A stretch of 64,000 nt of DNA. It comes from Chlorella sorokiniana (taxonomy: Eukaryota > Chlorophyta > Trebouxiophyceae > Chlorellales > Chlorellaceae). Shown in pieces: positions 11,562 to 20,886 of the stretch. Numbering within the stretch: position 1 is the stretch's first letter; each line of letters starts with the position of its first letter. The notes under the pieces were generated by a model. It had not been told where the DNA came from. It ran no database searches and was given only the letters and a program-made list of their open reading frames with translations. Where the stretch lies: positions 1,302,001 to 1,366,000 of the forward strand of contig CP084611.1 in assembly GCA_025917655.1 (NCBI GenBank). Reading direction: 5' to 3'. The position numbers and the translations under genes were made by a program.

Positions 11562-12481
11562 TCAGTGCATTGCCTTAAGCACCGAAATAATTGTGTCAGC
11601 GGTGGATGCCCGGGCTTCAGCTGGCGACTTGTCCACGCACTGTGCAGTGGTGGGGGTGGGGGTGGGCACAGGAGAGCACTTGGCGCCAAGCAGGATGCAG
11701 CAGCGCAGCAGCGCACCCAGCACATTTAGGCTAACCAGCAGGCTGTTGGCACCTGCGTAGCCCCAGCTCTGCTCAAGGGAACCCCCCCCAAAGTTCACCA
11801 CTTTGAGCAGCACGCCGTCATCAACCACTGCCGCGTATCGCTGGCTGCGCGCGCCCGCGGCGTCAGGCGGCGCCAGCTCCATTCCCATGAAGCGGGTGAA
11901 GGCTGCGTTGGGGTCTGTGACCACCTGAATCTTGCTGCCGTCTGCGAGCTCCTGCTGCTGGGCCCAGGCCTTTGCCGCCGCCTCGTCGCCAACCGCGACG
12001 CACAAGATCCGCGACACACCCAGCTGCCGCAGCTCGTTGAAGCGCTGGAGGAAGCTGGGCACGTGCTGTTCGCTGCAAACCTTGCCGCAGTCAGGGACGC
12101 CAAACAGTACCGCCTTGTGACCCTGCATCAGGGAGGCAGTGCAGGGGCTCGCGACGAGCGTGCCGCAGCTGACGGGGAGCGAGTGCAGGCGGTGGCTGAG
12201 GACCCCACCTTCAGCAGCTCCGCCAGCGACTTCGGCTCGCCATCGGCCATAAGCCTAATATCCTGCCGCAGGGTGAGGTCCTTGCGGCGTGACAGGCCGA
12301 TGTGGCAAGCCTCGGAGGAGAGGTCCGAGTTCTGGTGGCCTTCGGGCACGTGGTAAAAGGGATTGTCTTCGGGTGCTGGCTGGGCGCTGAAGGCGAACCT
12401 CTGCAAGAGGCTACCACTGCCGCTCTGCTGCTGTAAAAACGGGCTCAGTCGCAGAGCGGATATCTTACGCAAAAGCGCCAT
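11562..12481 (-). CDS. Type II peroxiredoxin, mitochondrial PrxIIF-like, with altered active site
   Basis: Peroxiredoxins reduce hydrogen peroxide and organic hydroperoxides with a peroxidatic cysteine. Exon 1 (start 12481) encodes MALLRKISALRLSPFLQQQ, a basic, Arg/Leu/Ser-rich leader typical of mitochondrial import. Exon 2 (from about 12126) encodes GHKAVLFGVPDCGKVCSEQH, VPSFLQRFNELRQLGV, ILCVAVGDEAAAKAW, VVTDPNAAFTRFMGMEL and QRYAAVVDDGVLLKV. Removing an intron at about 11640-11798 joins LLKV to CVDKSPAEARASTADTIISV, which matches the end of PrxIIF proteins. The family motif PGAYTxxCS reads PDCGKVCS here: it is one residue shorter, lacks the conserved Thr and gains a second Cys four residues before the peroxidatic position (C-G-K-V-C). 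A three-base difference cannot come from the single-base slips seen elsewhere in the window. Enzyme activity is therefore uncertain, although the fold looks complete. Confidence 0.8.
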
Positions 12482-12785
12482 GATAGATGATTTGCAAGCG
12501 CAGCGCAGGTGAAAGCAGCACAATGCGCGAGTGTCGGGGCCCTCATGACTGGTCCTCAACCGGCGGCCAAACCCGCCACGCGGGACACTACCACTGAGGT
12601 GGCGGGTAGTGCTGCAGCTCAAACAGCCTGGATTGTGCTTACACGGTCGCAGTTCATGAAGAAATACAGGACAAGTCTAAACCACGTACGCGAGTAAGAG
12701 GGAGGCTGGCGGGCAGGCGTTGACCACGCCGCACGATGCTGGGGTCGGGCCGCCGGCGGCGCCCACGGCAAGCCAGCGTGCCGCC
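12482..12785. promoter_or_regulatory. Intergenic between dynamin 3' end and peroxiredoxin start
   Basis: About 300 bases. It holds the upstream region of the minus-strand peroxiredoxin and the 3' UTR of the minus-strand dynamin gene. I see no gene and no clear motif. Confidence 0.35.
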
Positions 12786-15700
12786 TTACACATCCACGCT
12801 GGTCAGCTCCGCCTGGGCGCGCTGCAGCATGTCCAGCTTGTGTGTGAGGGCCTCACGCCGCTTCATCACCGCCTCGTCCTCGCCCAGAAGCCGCTTGAGC
12901 GCCGCATCCTGGTCCCCGGCCACGTTGGCAGACATGTCCTCCAGCAGCTTGTCCTTGGACTGCAGGGGGCCGTGGGAGCAGGCAGGGCGTTGTAAGCAAT
13001 ACTCGACTTGTGAAGACGTCATTGAAACAATACAGTGAAACAATACAGCGGCTCTTCCGGCACCCCCACACACTGACAAGCCTGCAGGGGCCTAGCCTGC
13101 ACCCCACCGCCCCACGGCAGCGCCCGCAGTGCCCGCGCCCCGCCCACCTGCAGCACCATGCAGTGCACGATTGCCTTGGGCACCGTCTGCGTCAGCTGCG
13201 CGCAGACCTCCCGCACGTAGCCTGACACTTGGTTGATGATGCGCTTGTAGTGCTTCTCCTCAGGGCTGCCCTCCGGCTCCTCAGTCACCGGCCGCCCATC
13301 CAGGGTGTACATGACCTTGCCGTCGGGCATCTTGCCCATCTGCCATGGACAAAGCGGCAGGCGCGTGAGTGCGCAGTGCTCTGTGTGTGCTGCACACTGG
13401 CAATGCGTGGGTGTGGAGGCCAGGCAGGCCAGCATGCACCAGCAGCCGCACACACGTCCCCTGCACCCACCCCCCACCTGGATGGTGCGGAAGTACTCGG
13501 CCGTGATGTAGTTGCGCTCCATCTCCACCATGATGTTCACCATCTTGCGCGTGTCATCCTGCGCAGGGCCAGCAGCAGGGGAGGGTTGGCCAACACCCCG
13601 GCCAAGAGACCCTGCCTGCTTCCCTTCTTGAGCGAGCAATCGCTGCAGCTGCTGGTCACACAAGACATGGCAGCGGCCAGCGCGCTGCCAGCCTGCACCT
13701 TGAACTTCTCCAGGGCGCGGTACGCGGCGGTGACAATCTCGCGGCGCAGCGTGGGGTAGCGGCGTAGCGCGCGCACGTCGTCGCTGTTGGCCACGTTGTC
13801 CACCATGCGGCGCAGCAGCACAAACACCTGCGCAACAGGAGGCCAGGCCAGGAGGCGCGGGAGCGGGTTTGCTCCTGCCCCGCAGCCGCAGCATGATGGG
13901 AAGTGAACAGCCCTCCTGCTGCATCACAGCCAAGCATCAGGCTCGCTGCAGTGCCGTCACAGCCAAGCATCAGGCTCGCTACAGCACCGCCACCGTCAGC
14001 ATCGGGCCCGCTGCAGCGCCGCCACCGATGAACACCAGGTTTGCTGCAGCGCCCGCGCGGCCCCCACCAGCCCCCCACCCACCTCCTCCACCGACTTCTC
14101 TGTGGGGTCCTTGAGGTAGCCCAGCGCCTCCTCCAGCAGGCGGCGGTAGCCCGCCTCGGGGGCCACCAGGTGGGGCTGGATGCCGTCCGCCTCCTCAATC
14201 ACGCGCTTCACGTACGCCACCTCCAGGATCTTCTTGAACGGCTGCTTTTCTATCGAGTCGGGCAGCCGCTTCTCAAACACAGTGAGGATCAGCTCGCCGC
14301 CTGCGCGCGCACGCGGAGGGGGATGGGGCACGGGCTGAACACACAGCCTGCAAGTGCTTGAGTGAACACGAACTGAACAGGCTCTCCCTCAAAAGCAGAA
14401 AAGGAGAGGCACAAGCTGGTGCTAGTAACGGCCCCCAGACAGGCCCCGGTGTTGGCGCACCTCCCTTGCCGCCGTCTATGAGCTTGGCGAAGGACGTTTC
14501 GAACTTGCGGCAAAGCGTGAGCACAAGGTGGATCATCTCGCCGCGCGACGTGGCAGCGGGACCGCCCATCGCCTCCAGCTCCTTCTTCAGGTCCATGACC
14601 GACTTGTTGACAAAGCCCGAGATGTTGGGCAGCTGGCGGCGCACGGAGGTGATCAGCTTCTCGCTCAGCTCGGTTGACAGGAAGCCGGTGCCGATGTTGC
14701 GCAGGCCGCTGTACTCGGCCTTCTTGTGGAAGAAGTCCAGCTCCTTGGCCCGCGCATCCTTCATCGACATCTGCGCAGCAAGTGGGGGGTGGGGGGCATG
14801 TGTGTGTGTGTTTGTGGGTGGGTGGGTGTGGGCGGCGCTTGAGCAAGCCTTGCAGGAACCATGAGAAGGACAGGCAACCTTTCCAGTGGCAGCACTGCAG
14901 GTGTGACCCCGCATGCACCTCTGCCCAGCCTGCCCACCTGCGAGTTGATGTCTGCCTGCCCGCGGTTGACCACGCCGATCCAGCCGTTGCGCAGCTGGTA
15001 CGACCGCCCCTCCAGCACGTCTCGGCAGTTTGTGCCGGGGTCCATGATGTCGATCTTGGTGAGCACGCCTGCGGGGGCGAGCAGCAGGCGTGCATGGCAG
15101 GCTCTGGTGGGCAGCTGGCTGGCTGGTTTCCACGGCTCCCGGCGCTGCTCCTCTCGCTGCTGGGCCCGCGGGGAGCAGCCCTACCCAGCTGCCCTCCCTC
15201 CTGCGTCCCCCACCTATCGTGCGCTCGCCGGTCGGGTCAACCTCGCGCGCCAGGCGCAGAGCGTCAGACGTGGCCAGATCCGCGTTGGCGGGCGTGACTG
15301 CCAGGATGATGACGTTCTCGTGCTTGACGTAGTCCCGTGCCATCGTCTCCAGCTCCTGCACGATGCTCTTGGGCTGGCCATCGATGGGCACCTTGGTCAG
15401 GCCGGGCATGTCCACCATGGACAGGCCCGGCAGCAGCGGCGACACGACGCGCAGCGTGATGGGCACCGGCGACACAATGGTGCCGCGCTTCTGCGTGTGC
15501 CGCATCGTCTCCGCCTCGATCTCCCTTGCGTATCGCCTCTGCAGGCAACCAAGCGGGCGGGTGGGGGTGAGCAGGAACAGCAGCACTGAACCGAACACAG
15601 CTAGACAGGCAGGCCTGCTCAACCAGCAGCCAGTCCGCCAAAAGCCTGGGCCGAAACAAGGGGCAGCTGCTGCCCCGTCAATCACCAAAATCGTAGATCT

Positions 15701-15994
15701 TCTGGCCCGGCAGGTGCCCGAACTCGCCGTACTCGCGTGCGTTGGGGTCTGCCGCCGTCTCAAGCTGCAGCTCCAAGGGCGCCTCGTCACGATGCCCGTG
15801 CCGCGGGGCAAAAAGTCGCGCCCCACCACCGCCTCCAGCACCGACGACTTGCCGCTCGACTGGCCGCCCACCACCACGATCTTGGGCAGCTGGCGCGCCA
15901 GGCTGGGCAAGCTGCCGCCATCGCCGACCTGTGTGTCGCCGGCTAGCGCGGCAATCTGCGACACGCGGTTGATGGCCTTCAGGACGCTGTCCAT
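12786..15994 (-). CDS. Dynamin-related GTPase (DRP1-like, no PH domain)
   Basis: A large GTPase expected to assemble on membranes for fission, in cytokinesis, endocytosis or organelle division. The start at 15994 gives [21 protein letters not shown]1 GGQSSGKSS follows near 15870 and GTGIVTRRP near 15790. G3 is [16 protein letters not shown] (about 15370-15415) and G4 is [14 protein letters not shown] (about 15030-15066), followed by [15 protein letters not shown]. The stalk includes [20 protein letters not shown] (about 14690-14740), [12 protein letters not shown] (about 14480) and [17 protein letters not shown] (about 14260). The GED is at the 3' end: [12 protein letters not shown] (about 13150), then [19 protein letters not shown] (about 12830). 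No PH or proline-rich domain is seen, which fits plant DRP1 or DNM1-type proteins. About nine introns are needed. One base is missing near 15780 after GIVTRRP, where the other frame gives [19 protein letters not shown]. One intron carries a 33-base minisatellite. Confidence 0.9.
13925..14053. repeat. 33-base minisatellite in a dynamin intron, four copies
   Basis: Units start at 13925, 13958, 13991 and 14023. The first two are 33 bases and differ at only a few positions; both start CACAGCCAAGCATCAGG. The third and fourth are progressively more diverged but keep the CAC start and the GCTGCAGCGCC end. The array lies between exons of the minus-strand dynamin gene, next to the exon that encodes the EKSVEEV region. 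Confidence 0.8.
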
Positions 15995-16559
15995 GGTGGC
16001 AGGGTGCTGTCACACCTGGGGCCCGCTCTGGGCGGGGCTCACGTCCTGCAGGTGGGCATGGAGGGAGCAATGTATCAGCGGCGGAACAACCCAGGCTTGA
16101 CGACTCCAGCCGGCAGAGCAGTCTCAGAATGGCAGCACGGAAACAGGCGAGAGTTTGACACCAGGACTCCGGTGCCACATCAACCTCCCTGCCCCGCCCT
16201 CATGCAGCCAAAAAGGTGGCAACTGGCTAAACAACAGCAGCAGCGGCAAGCGGCGCCGCCATCTGGGGAGCTCTAGGCAAGTGGGCCCGGCCCGCAGCGA
16301 GCGCCACATTGCCTGCCCCCGGTGCCCTGCCTCAGCGTGCGCGCTGCTGGCCTCAGAAAGACCCAGTCAAAGGCAAGGCGCGGTGACTGATCTGAGTGTG
16401 AGCTCCCCTGTGTGAGCACTGCTTCGGGCAGGGGCAGCTGCAACCATTCACCTAGGGAGTCGGCCTCAGTAGACGCCAAGCGGCGGCTGCACGCACGCGC
16501 GCTCAACGCGGGTGGTTGGCAGCACCTGCTGAGAGCCTCTCTAGAGCCTGGCGGGATGT
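15995..16559. promoter_or_regulatory. Divergent intergenic region, dynamin and TPR genes
   Basis: About 560 bases between the dynamin start (minus) and the first in-frame ATG of the TPR gene (plus). It should hold both promoters. The 5' end of the TPR gene is not secure, so part of this may be 5' UTR or a non-coding first exon. No further motif is evident. Confidence 0.4.
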
Positions 16560-17605
16560 ATGGGAAGGAGTGGTATAACCAACAGAGCGATCGCACTCAG
16601 CTGTGGCCCCTACACGCTCCCTGGCCCGCATGGCCCTCAGTACAGCACGAGGCAGCCATTGTGGCAAGCTTTTCCGGCGAGGGGCTTTCAACTGAAAGCA
16701 ACAACGCAACTTTCATTTGTTTGCAGCGCTCGAACGGTTATGAAAGCGCACCTCCTCGCCCAGCAGCCTGCCATCCCGCCATGTCGCACTGGGGGTGCTG
16801 TGCAGCCGCCCGCAAGGCTTTCTGATTGGTCACAAAGCGATGTCAGAGGCAATGACTGTAGCAGCCACTGGGCTCGAGCAGCAAAGTTGAGCCTGGCGGG
16901 GCTGGCGGCAAGCAGCGCACTGACTCTGCCGCTGCCAGCCGCCGCCTCCATTCCTATCGCATCCAGCAGCAGTCTAGAGGCCCAGCAACGAGCCCTGGCG
17001 TTGCAGCAACTAGGGGGTGAGTGGTGTGCACGTGTTGGCCTCATGAACATGCTGCTTCGGGAGTTCAGAGCAGCTTTTGCAGCTCTCTCTGGGCCCCAGT
17101 CGTCAAGCCCTGCCCGCGCCCCCCCCCCCGCAGCGCGTTACGCCGCGCAGTCGCGTGCCCCGCAGCCTGAGGGCGAGTCAGTAGCGCAGCGGCTGGCGCG
17201 GCTGCAGGCGCTGATGGCTGAGGGCAACTCGGCGGCGGCGGCCGGCGACTACGCGGGCGCCCTGGCCGCCTTCGACTCCGTTGTGCGCCAGTTCCCCGAC
17301 TTTGCCACCACCGAGTACGCGCGGCTGTCGCGGGCGCTGATGCTGTACCAGGAGGGGCGCGTGTCGGACGCCATCCTGCAGCTGGAGGACCTGGAGGTGG
17401 CGCTGAGGGGGTACAGCGAGGTGCACGCCGCGCTGGCGGCCATCCTGTACGCGGAGCGCCCGTGCGGCTGCAGCAGGCGGAGCAGCAGTGGGAGATTGCC
17501 ATGGAGTTCAACCCGCGCTTCGCCGACCGCCAGTGGGTGGCCGACACCAAGCACTGGCCGCCGCGCCTGCTGGCAGCGCTCGACCGCTTCCTCAGCCTGC
17601 AGTGA
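16560..17605 (+). CDS. TPR-like protein, probable thylakoid-lumen or plastid protein
   Basis: The C-terminal half (about 17140-17605) has helical repeats of TPR type: LMAEGNSAAAAGDYAGALAA, FDSVVRQFPDFATTEYARLS, RALMLYQEGRVSDAILQLED, and ends WPPRLLAALDRFLSLQ. This tail resembles plant chloroplast-lumen TPR proteins, and I infer that family from memory only. Upstream (about 16880-16960) lies a hydrophobic stretch, LSLAGLAASSALTLPLPAAA, ending in an AxA-like site, as in a lumenal transfer sequence. No twin arginine precedes it, so Sec-type transfer is more likely. One intron spans about 17016-17134. One base is missing near 17460: after ILYAERP the other frame gives RLQQAEQQWEIAMEFNPRF. The true start may be 16560, an ATG at 16740, or an ATG near 16630 joined by a further splice. 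The function is not known. Confidence 0.65.
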
Positions 17606-17867
17606 TGCGCTGGCGATGGATGCAGGTTCCAGGGATGTGCTGCAGGATATAACCGGCCTTTGCTCATGCAATGCAATCATGAATGGTCAAGAGAGCGCAC
17701 AGCAATGTTGAAGGAACACCCGAGTGAGTCAGAAAAGAAGTCTGTGGGTTCAGGCGGCAAGACCAAAGGACATCAAGCAACCAAAGTGAGGTGAGCAAGA
17801 TGCTGATGGCGAGAAATGATGGAGGAGATCGTGCCAGGAGCCCCTTCTGTCGCTGATGATCGTGATG

Positions 17868-18710
17868 TCACTCGTCCTTTTTTGGCTTATTGACCTTCTT
17901 GTGGAGCTGCCGCTCCGCCTTGAGCGCCCGCCGGTGCTCATACAGCTTGGTGGCCAAGAACAGGGTGGAAATCATGCCACCATTCACAAACACTGGAGGG
18001 GGCAGGTGTGAGGGGGTGGCGGGCAGAAGTTCCTCAAACTGCAGCGGCATCAGCAGCAAGTGAGCGGCACTTCAAGCCAGCAAGCTCATGGGGGTGTCCC
18101 CACGCTGCTTGCAACTTACGTGTCATGTAGAATGGGTTCTTTTGCGTCAGTGTGCGCCACAGTTCCGCAAACTGGGTGTTGGAGTACCAGTTGGCGCGCT
18201 CAGGCTCATCTGTACGCGGAGGGGTCAAGTTACCGTGATGGCCCCTTCAAGCAGGACTTTGTGGGCAGCATGGATGCCTAATTGAATCGTTGTCTTCTGA
18301 TATTTGGCAAGCAAACGTTATGGCGACTACAGCCTCTGCAAGCAGCAGGAGGCAAAGGCGCCGCACCTATCAGGACGGCAACGCCGCCACAGCCAATTAT
18401 AAAGGCGGCTACCGCCACCGGGATGCCGATGTAGGCAAGCCATACGAGCCAGGCCGGCTGCTTCTCAGGCGGCTTAGCGGCGCGCCGCGCGGGTGCCCGA
18501 GTGCCCCTAGGGGGGCCATCAGCCAACTGCCGCGTTACTGTGTGTGCAACAAGGGGATGCAAGGGTGGTTCGCGAGTGACAAGAAGAAGCGGGGGCAGTG
18601 ACCCTCCAGTCCGTGCCAAGGGCCGCCCTTGGCACGCACGCTGAGCCCGCCCACGCCGCTGAGCTGCTCCAAAGCAGGCGCTGTGTGTTCCAGCCAAAGG
18701 ATCTGCTCAA
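17868..18710 (-). CDS. Small two-helix membrane protein, unknown function
   Basis: I do not recognise this family. Three exons join cleanly. The first (about 18510-18380) gives RGTRAPARRAAKPPEKQPAW then the helix WLAYIGIPVAVAAFIIGCGG. The second (about 18210-18120) gives DEPERANWYSNTQFAELWRT, LTQKNPFYMT. The third (about 18000-17868) gives FVNGGMISTLFLATKLYEHR and a Lys-rich tail ending in KPKKDE and the stop at 17868. Joining at ATAG/AT and ACAC/TG keeps frame, which supports the model. The start is unsettled. Either the ATG near 18518 with one base added in the following C run, or an upstream exon from 18710 (MSRSFGWNTQRLLWSSS, an organelle-targeting-like leader). The product is about 120-160 residues, with two predicted helices and a basic C-terminus. 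A plastid or mitochondrial inner membrane site is a guess. Confidence 0.5.
18612..18636. repeat. Short perfect inverted repeat
   Basis: Two 11-base arms, CGTGCCAAGGG and CCCTTGGCACG, flank a three-base loop. The repeat lies in the 5' part of the small two-helix protein gene. It could form a hairpin in DNA or RNA; no function can be read from it. Confidence 0.7.
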
Positions 18711-18873
18711 TAGACGTCCAACTCTTGTGAATTATCCACAATCAATTTGATTAGCATCGCGCAGACCTTCACGCATCATGTGGCAATGGTGGCGACTGAG
18801 GGCGGGTGGCATGGTGAAAGACAAATCGAGGGCTGAATTGCAAAGTGGGGATTGGTTGAGCTACATGGCGCCA

Positions 18874-19764
18874 TTAGCTGCCGATGAAGCGGTCCTCAAA
18901 CCGCGCGTCGCCCAAGCGGCACGCTTGCGTCCGCCCAAAGACGAGGTACCTGCGCACAGCATGGATGGGTGCAGGGCAACACCCGCTTCAGCTGCAGCTG
19001 CAGGCATTCCGCGCGACCAGCAGTGAAGTCGTCAGGGATACGATGCCCTGCAGCGCTCTTTCTGTTGCCCACTACAAGCCCCACCTGTTGGCGGCAACGG
19101 TGTCGTACACAGCGTCCTTGATGAAGCGGGGGAAGGCAGCATCCAGGGCGCCGGCCACCAGCGGCAGCGGGCGCGCAGGCGCGCTGCAATGCGCAGGATG
19201 GCTGCGGCCTTGGTGTGGCTGGCGCGCGGCTCCACAAGCACGATGGAGGAGATGTCGTCGGGCGGCGCCCGCTGCGGCGCAGCAGCTCGCGCCCGCGGGC
19301 GACTGAAGCGCAGCGAAGCGATACACGCCCGCCTTGTCCCAATCCAGCATGAAGTTCACGCCGCCATTGCACCTGCGGGCAAAGCAGACGTGCATGCACG
19401 GGAAGGGGTGACCGTGAACTGCGCCGGAAGCCCACTACATACAGAGGCAAGTGGCAGCAAGGGAAACTCACAAGTTGCAGACGCCATCGAAAAGAATAAC
19501 TGGCCGTTGATCTTTTGCTGTGAAATATTGATCTCCTGGCTGCGTTTCTGCTACTTGTGCACCCGCCACTAACGGAGGGGTGGCGCCTGCACCGACTCGG
19601 CGGCGAGCTCGCACCACCTCCACCCCTCGTGTAGCACGCCTGCTGCGGCTCTCACACGCTTGATAAGCAGGCGTTGGGTAATAACAGACCACTGCCGCCG
19701 TGGTCCGCTGAGGCAAGGAGGCCACAGAGGACGAAACCTGCGCAAAGCTGAGTGAGGACGCCAT
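18874..19764 (-). CDS. DCC (DUF393/YuxK) family thiol-disulfide oxidoreductase, plastid-targeted
   Basis: The start at 19764 (MASSLSFAQVSSSVASLPQR) gives a Ser/Arg-rich transit peptide. PVILFDGVCNL is spliced to CNGGVNFMLDWD and rebuilds the DxxCxxC signature of the DCC family (DGVCNLCNGG). RFAALQSPAG, LLRRSGR, VLVEPRASHTKAAAILRI and FPRFIKDAVYDTVAANRW follow. The last exon reads RRYLVFGRTQACRLGDARFE, DRFIGS and the stop at 18874, the usual C-terminus of this family. The family is named for its Cys motif and is assumed to do thiol redox chemistry; its substrate is not known. Between about 19300 and 19150 the conserved protein jumps through all three frames, each jump explained by one missing base in a GC-rich run. 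Introns lie near 19375-19470 and 18945-19085. Confidence 0.8.
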
Positions 19765-20886
19765 GGGTGCGAGAGGATAGCGATTCTCAAACCAAAGGTC
19801 CCTGTTGGGATGCCAACCGGCCCAATGTTGTGCTCAGTGGCGGCGCCAGCAGTACTGCTGCCGTGTGGGGTCAGCTGTTCGCCACATGGCAATGCTGATT
19901 GCATCTGACCACGTGTTGGTACCTTGACTTGAAACCGGACAGTCTTTCAATGCATAGGGCATGCACTGCCTCTGCCGCCAACCGCCTCAGAGCAACTGTT
20001 CACCGCCTGCAAGCACTTGCATGCCGGGTGCACCTGCTGCTCCACATTCTCTTGATTCTGACATTCCCTTGCTCAGAACCCCATACTCTGCCACATTCCG
20101 ACGGAGATACTGTGATTGTTCTGGCCTTTGCTGCTGACGCTTTGCAAACATGTTCCCCCTCTCTGCGAGGTAAAAGCAAGTCACCGATCCGCAGGGTCGT
20201 TAAAAGCAACGCAACTGATGAAGCATGCAGCCAAAGGCTGCTGGGTATGAAGCAACACGTATCATTGGCATGAAGTTCTTTAGAAAAAGGTGGTAGGTAA
20301 CGGCTGTTCGTGCAAACAGGAGCGTGTTCTAGGTCTAGACAGATCATGGGCTGGAGAAAGAGGGATCTGCGGCACAGCGTGCGCGCAGCAGGGCACGACA
20401 CAATCAAATGGGGCAACGCAGGCAGAAGAAGAGAAGGGGAGGGGGGGGGCGGCGGCGGCGGCGCAGGGGCGCAAAGGCATGCTAGGTGCAATGGCATGCG
20501 AAATGAAATGGCAAGTGCAGCGAAAGGCAATGACAAAATGCCTGGGGCAGGCCAAAGGGACTGGTCTGCCTCAGAGAGAGAAAAAGGTCAGAACGCAAGG
20601 CGACAGGAGAGTAACGGTCCTCGAAGCAGAGCGACAGCTGGAGGGCAGCCATAGCAGGCATCTTGCATTGCCAGCCGGGCATCGACACACTCTCCTGTCT
20701 TCGCAGTCTGGTGCGTGTACGCGTGGTGAAGGTTGTGGGTGTGGGAGTGGTGGTGGTGCTATGCGTGAGAGTGTGTGCGTGTAGTATGACGTGTGCAAGG
20801 AAAAGAGGGGGAGGCGGGGGATATCTTGGAGTGGTCCTTGGGCAAAAAGGACAGGCTTTCAGGCCCTGACAACCCGGTGCTGCCCC
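19765..20886. other. Intergenic region of 1.1 kb without a recognised gene
   Basis: It lies between the DCC protein start and the 3' end of the GARP factor. Base composition drops visibly compared with the exons. The several ORFs of 60-180 codons here show no similarity I recognise and lack splice support. The right half contains purine-rich and GGGTGT-type low-complexity sequence (20440-20470 and 20730-20830), probably 3' UTR of the GARP gene. Confidence 0.5.
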
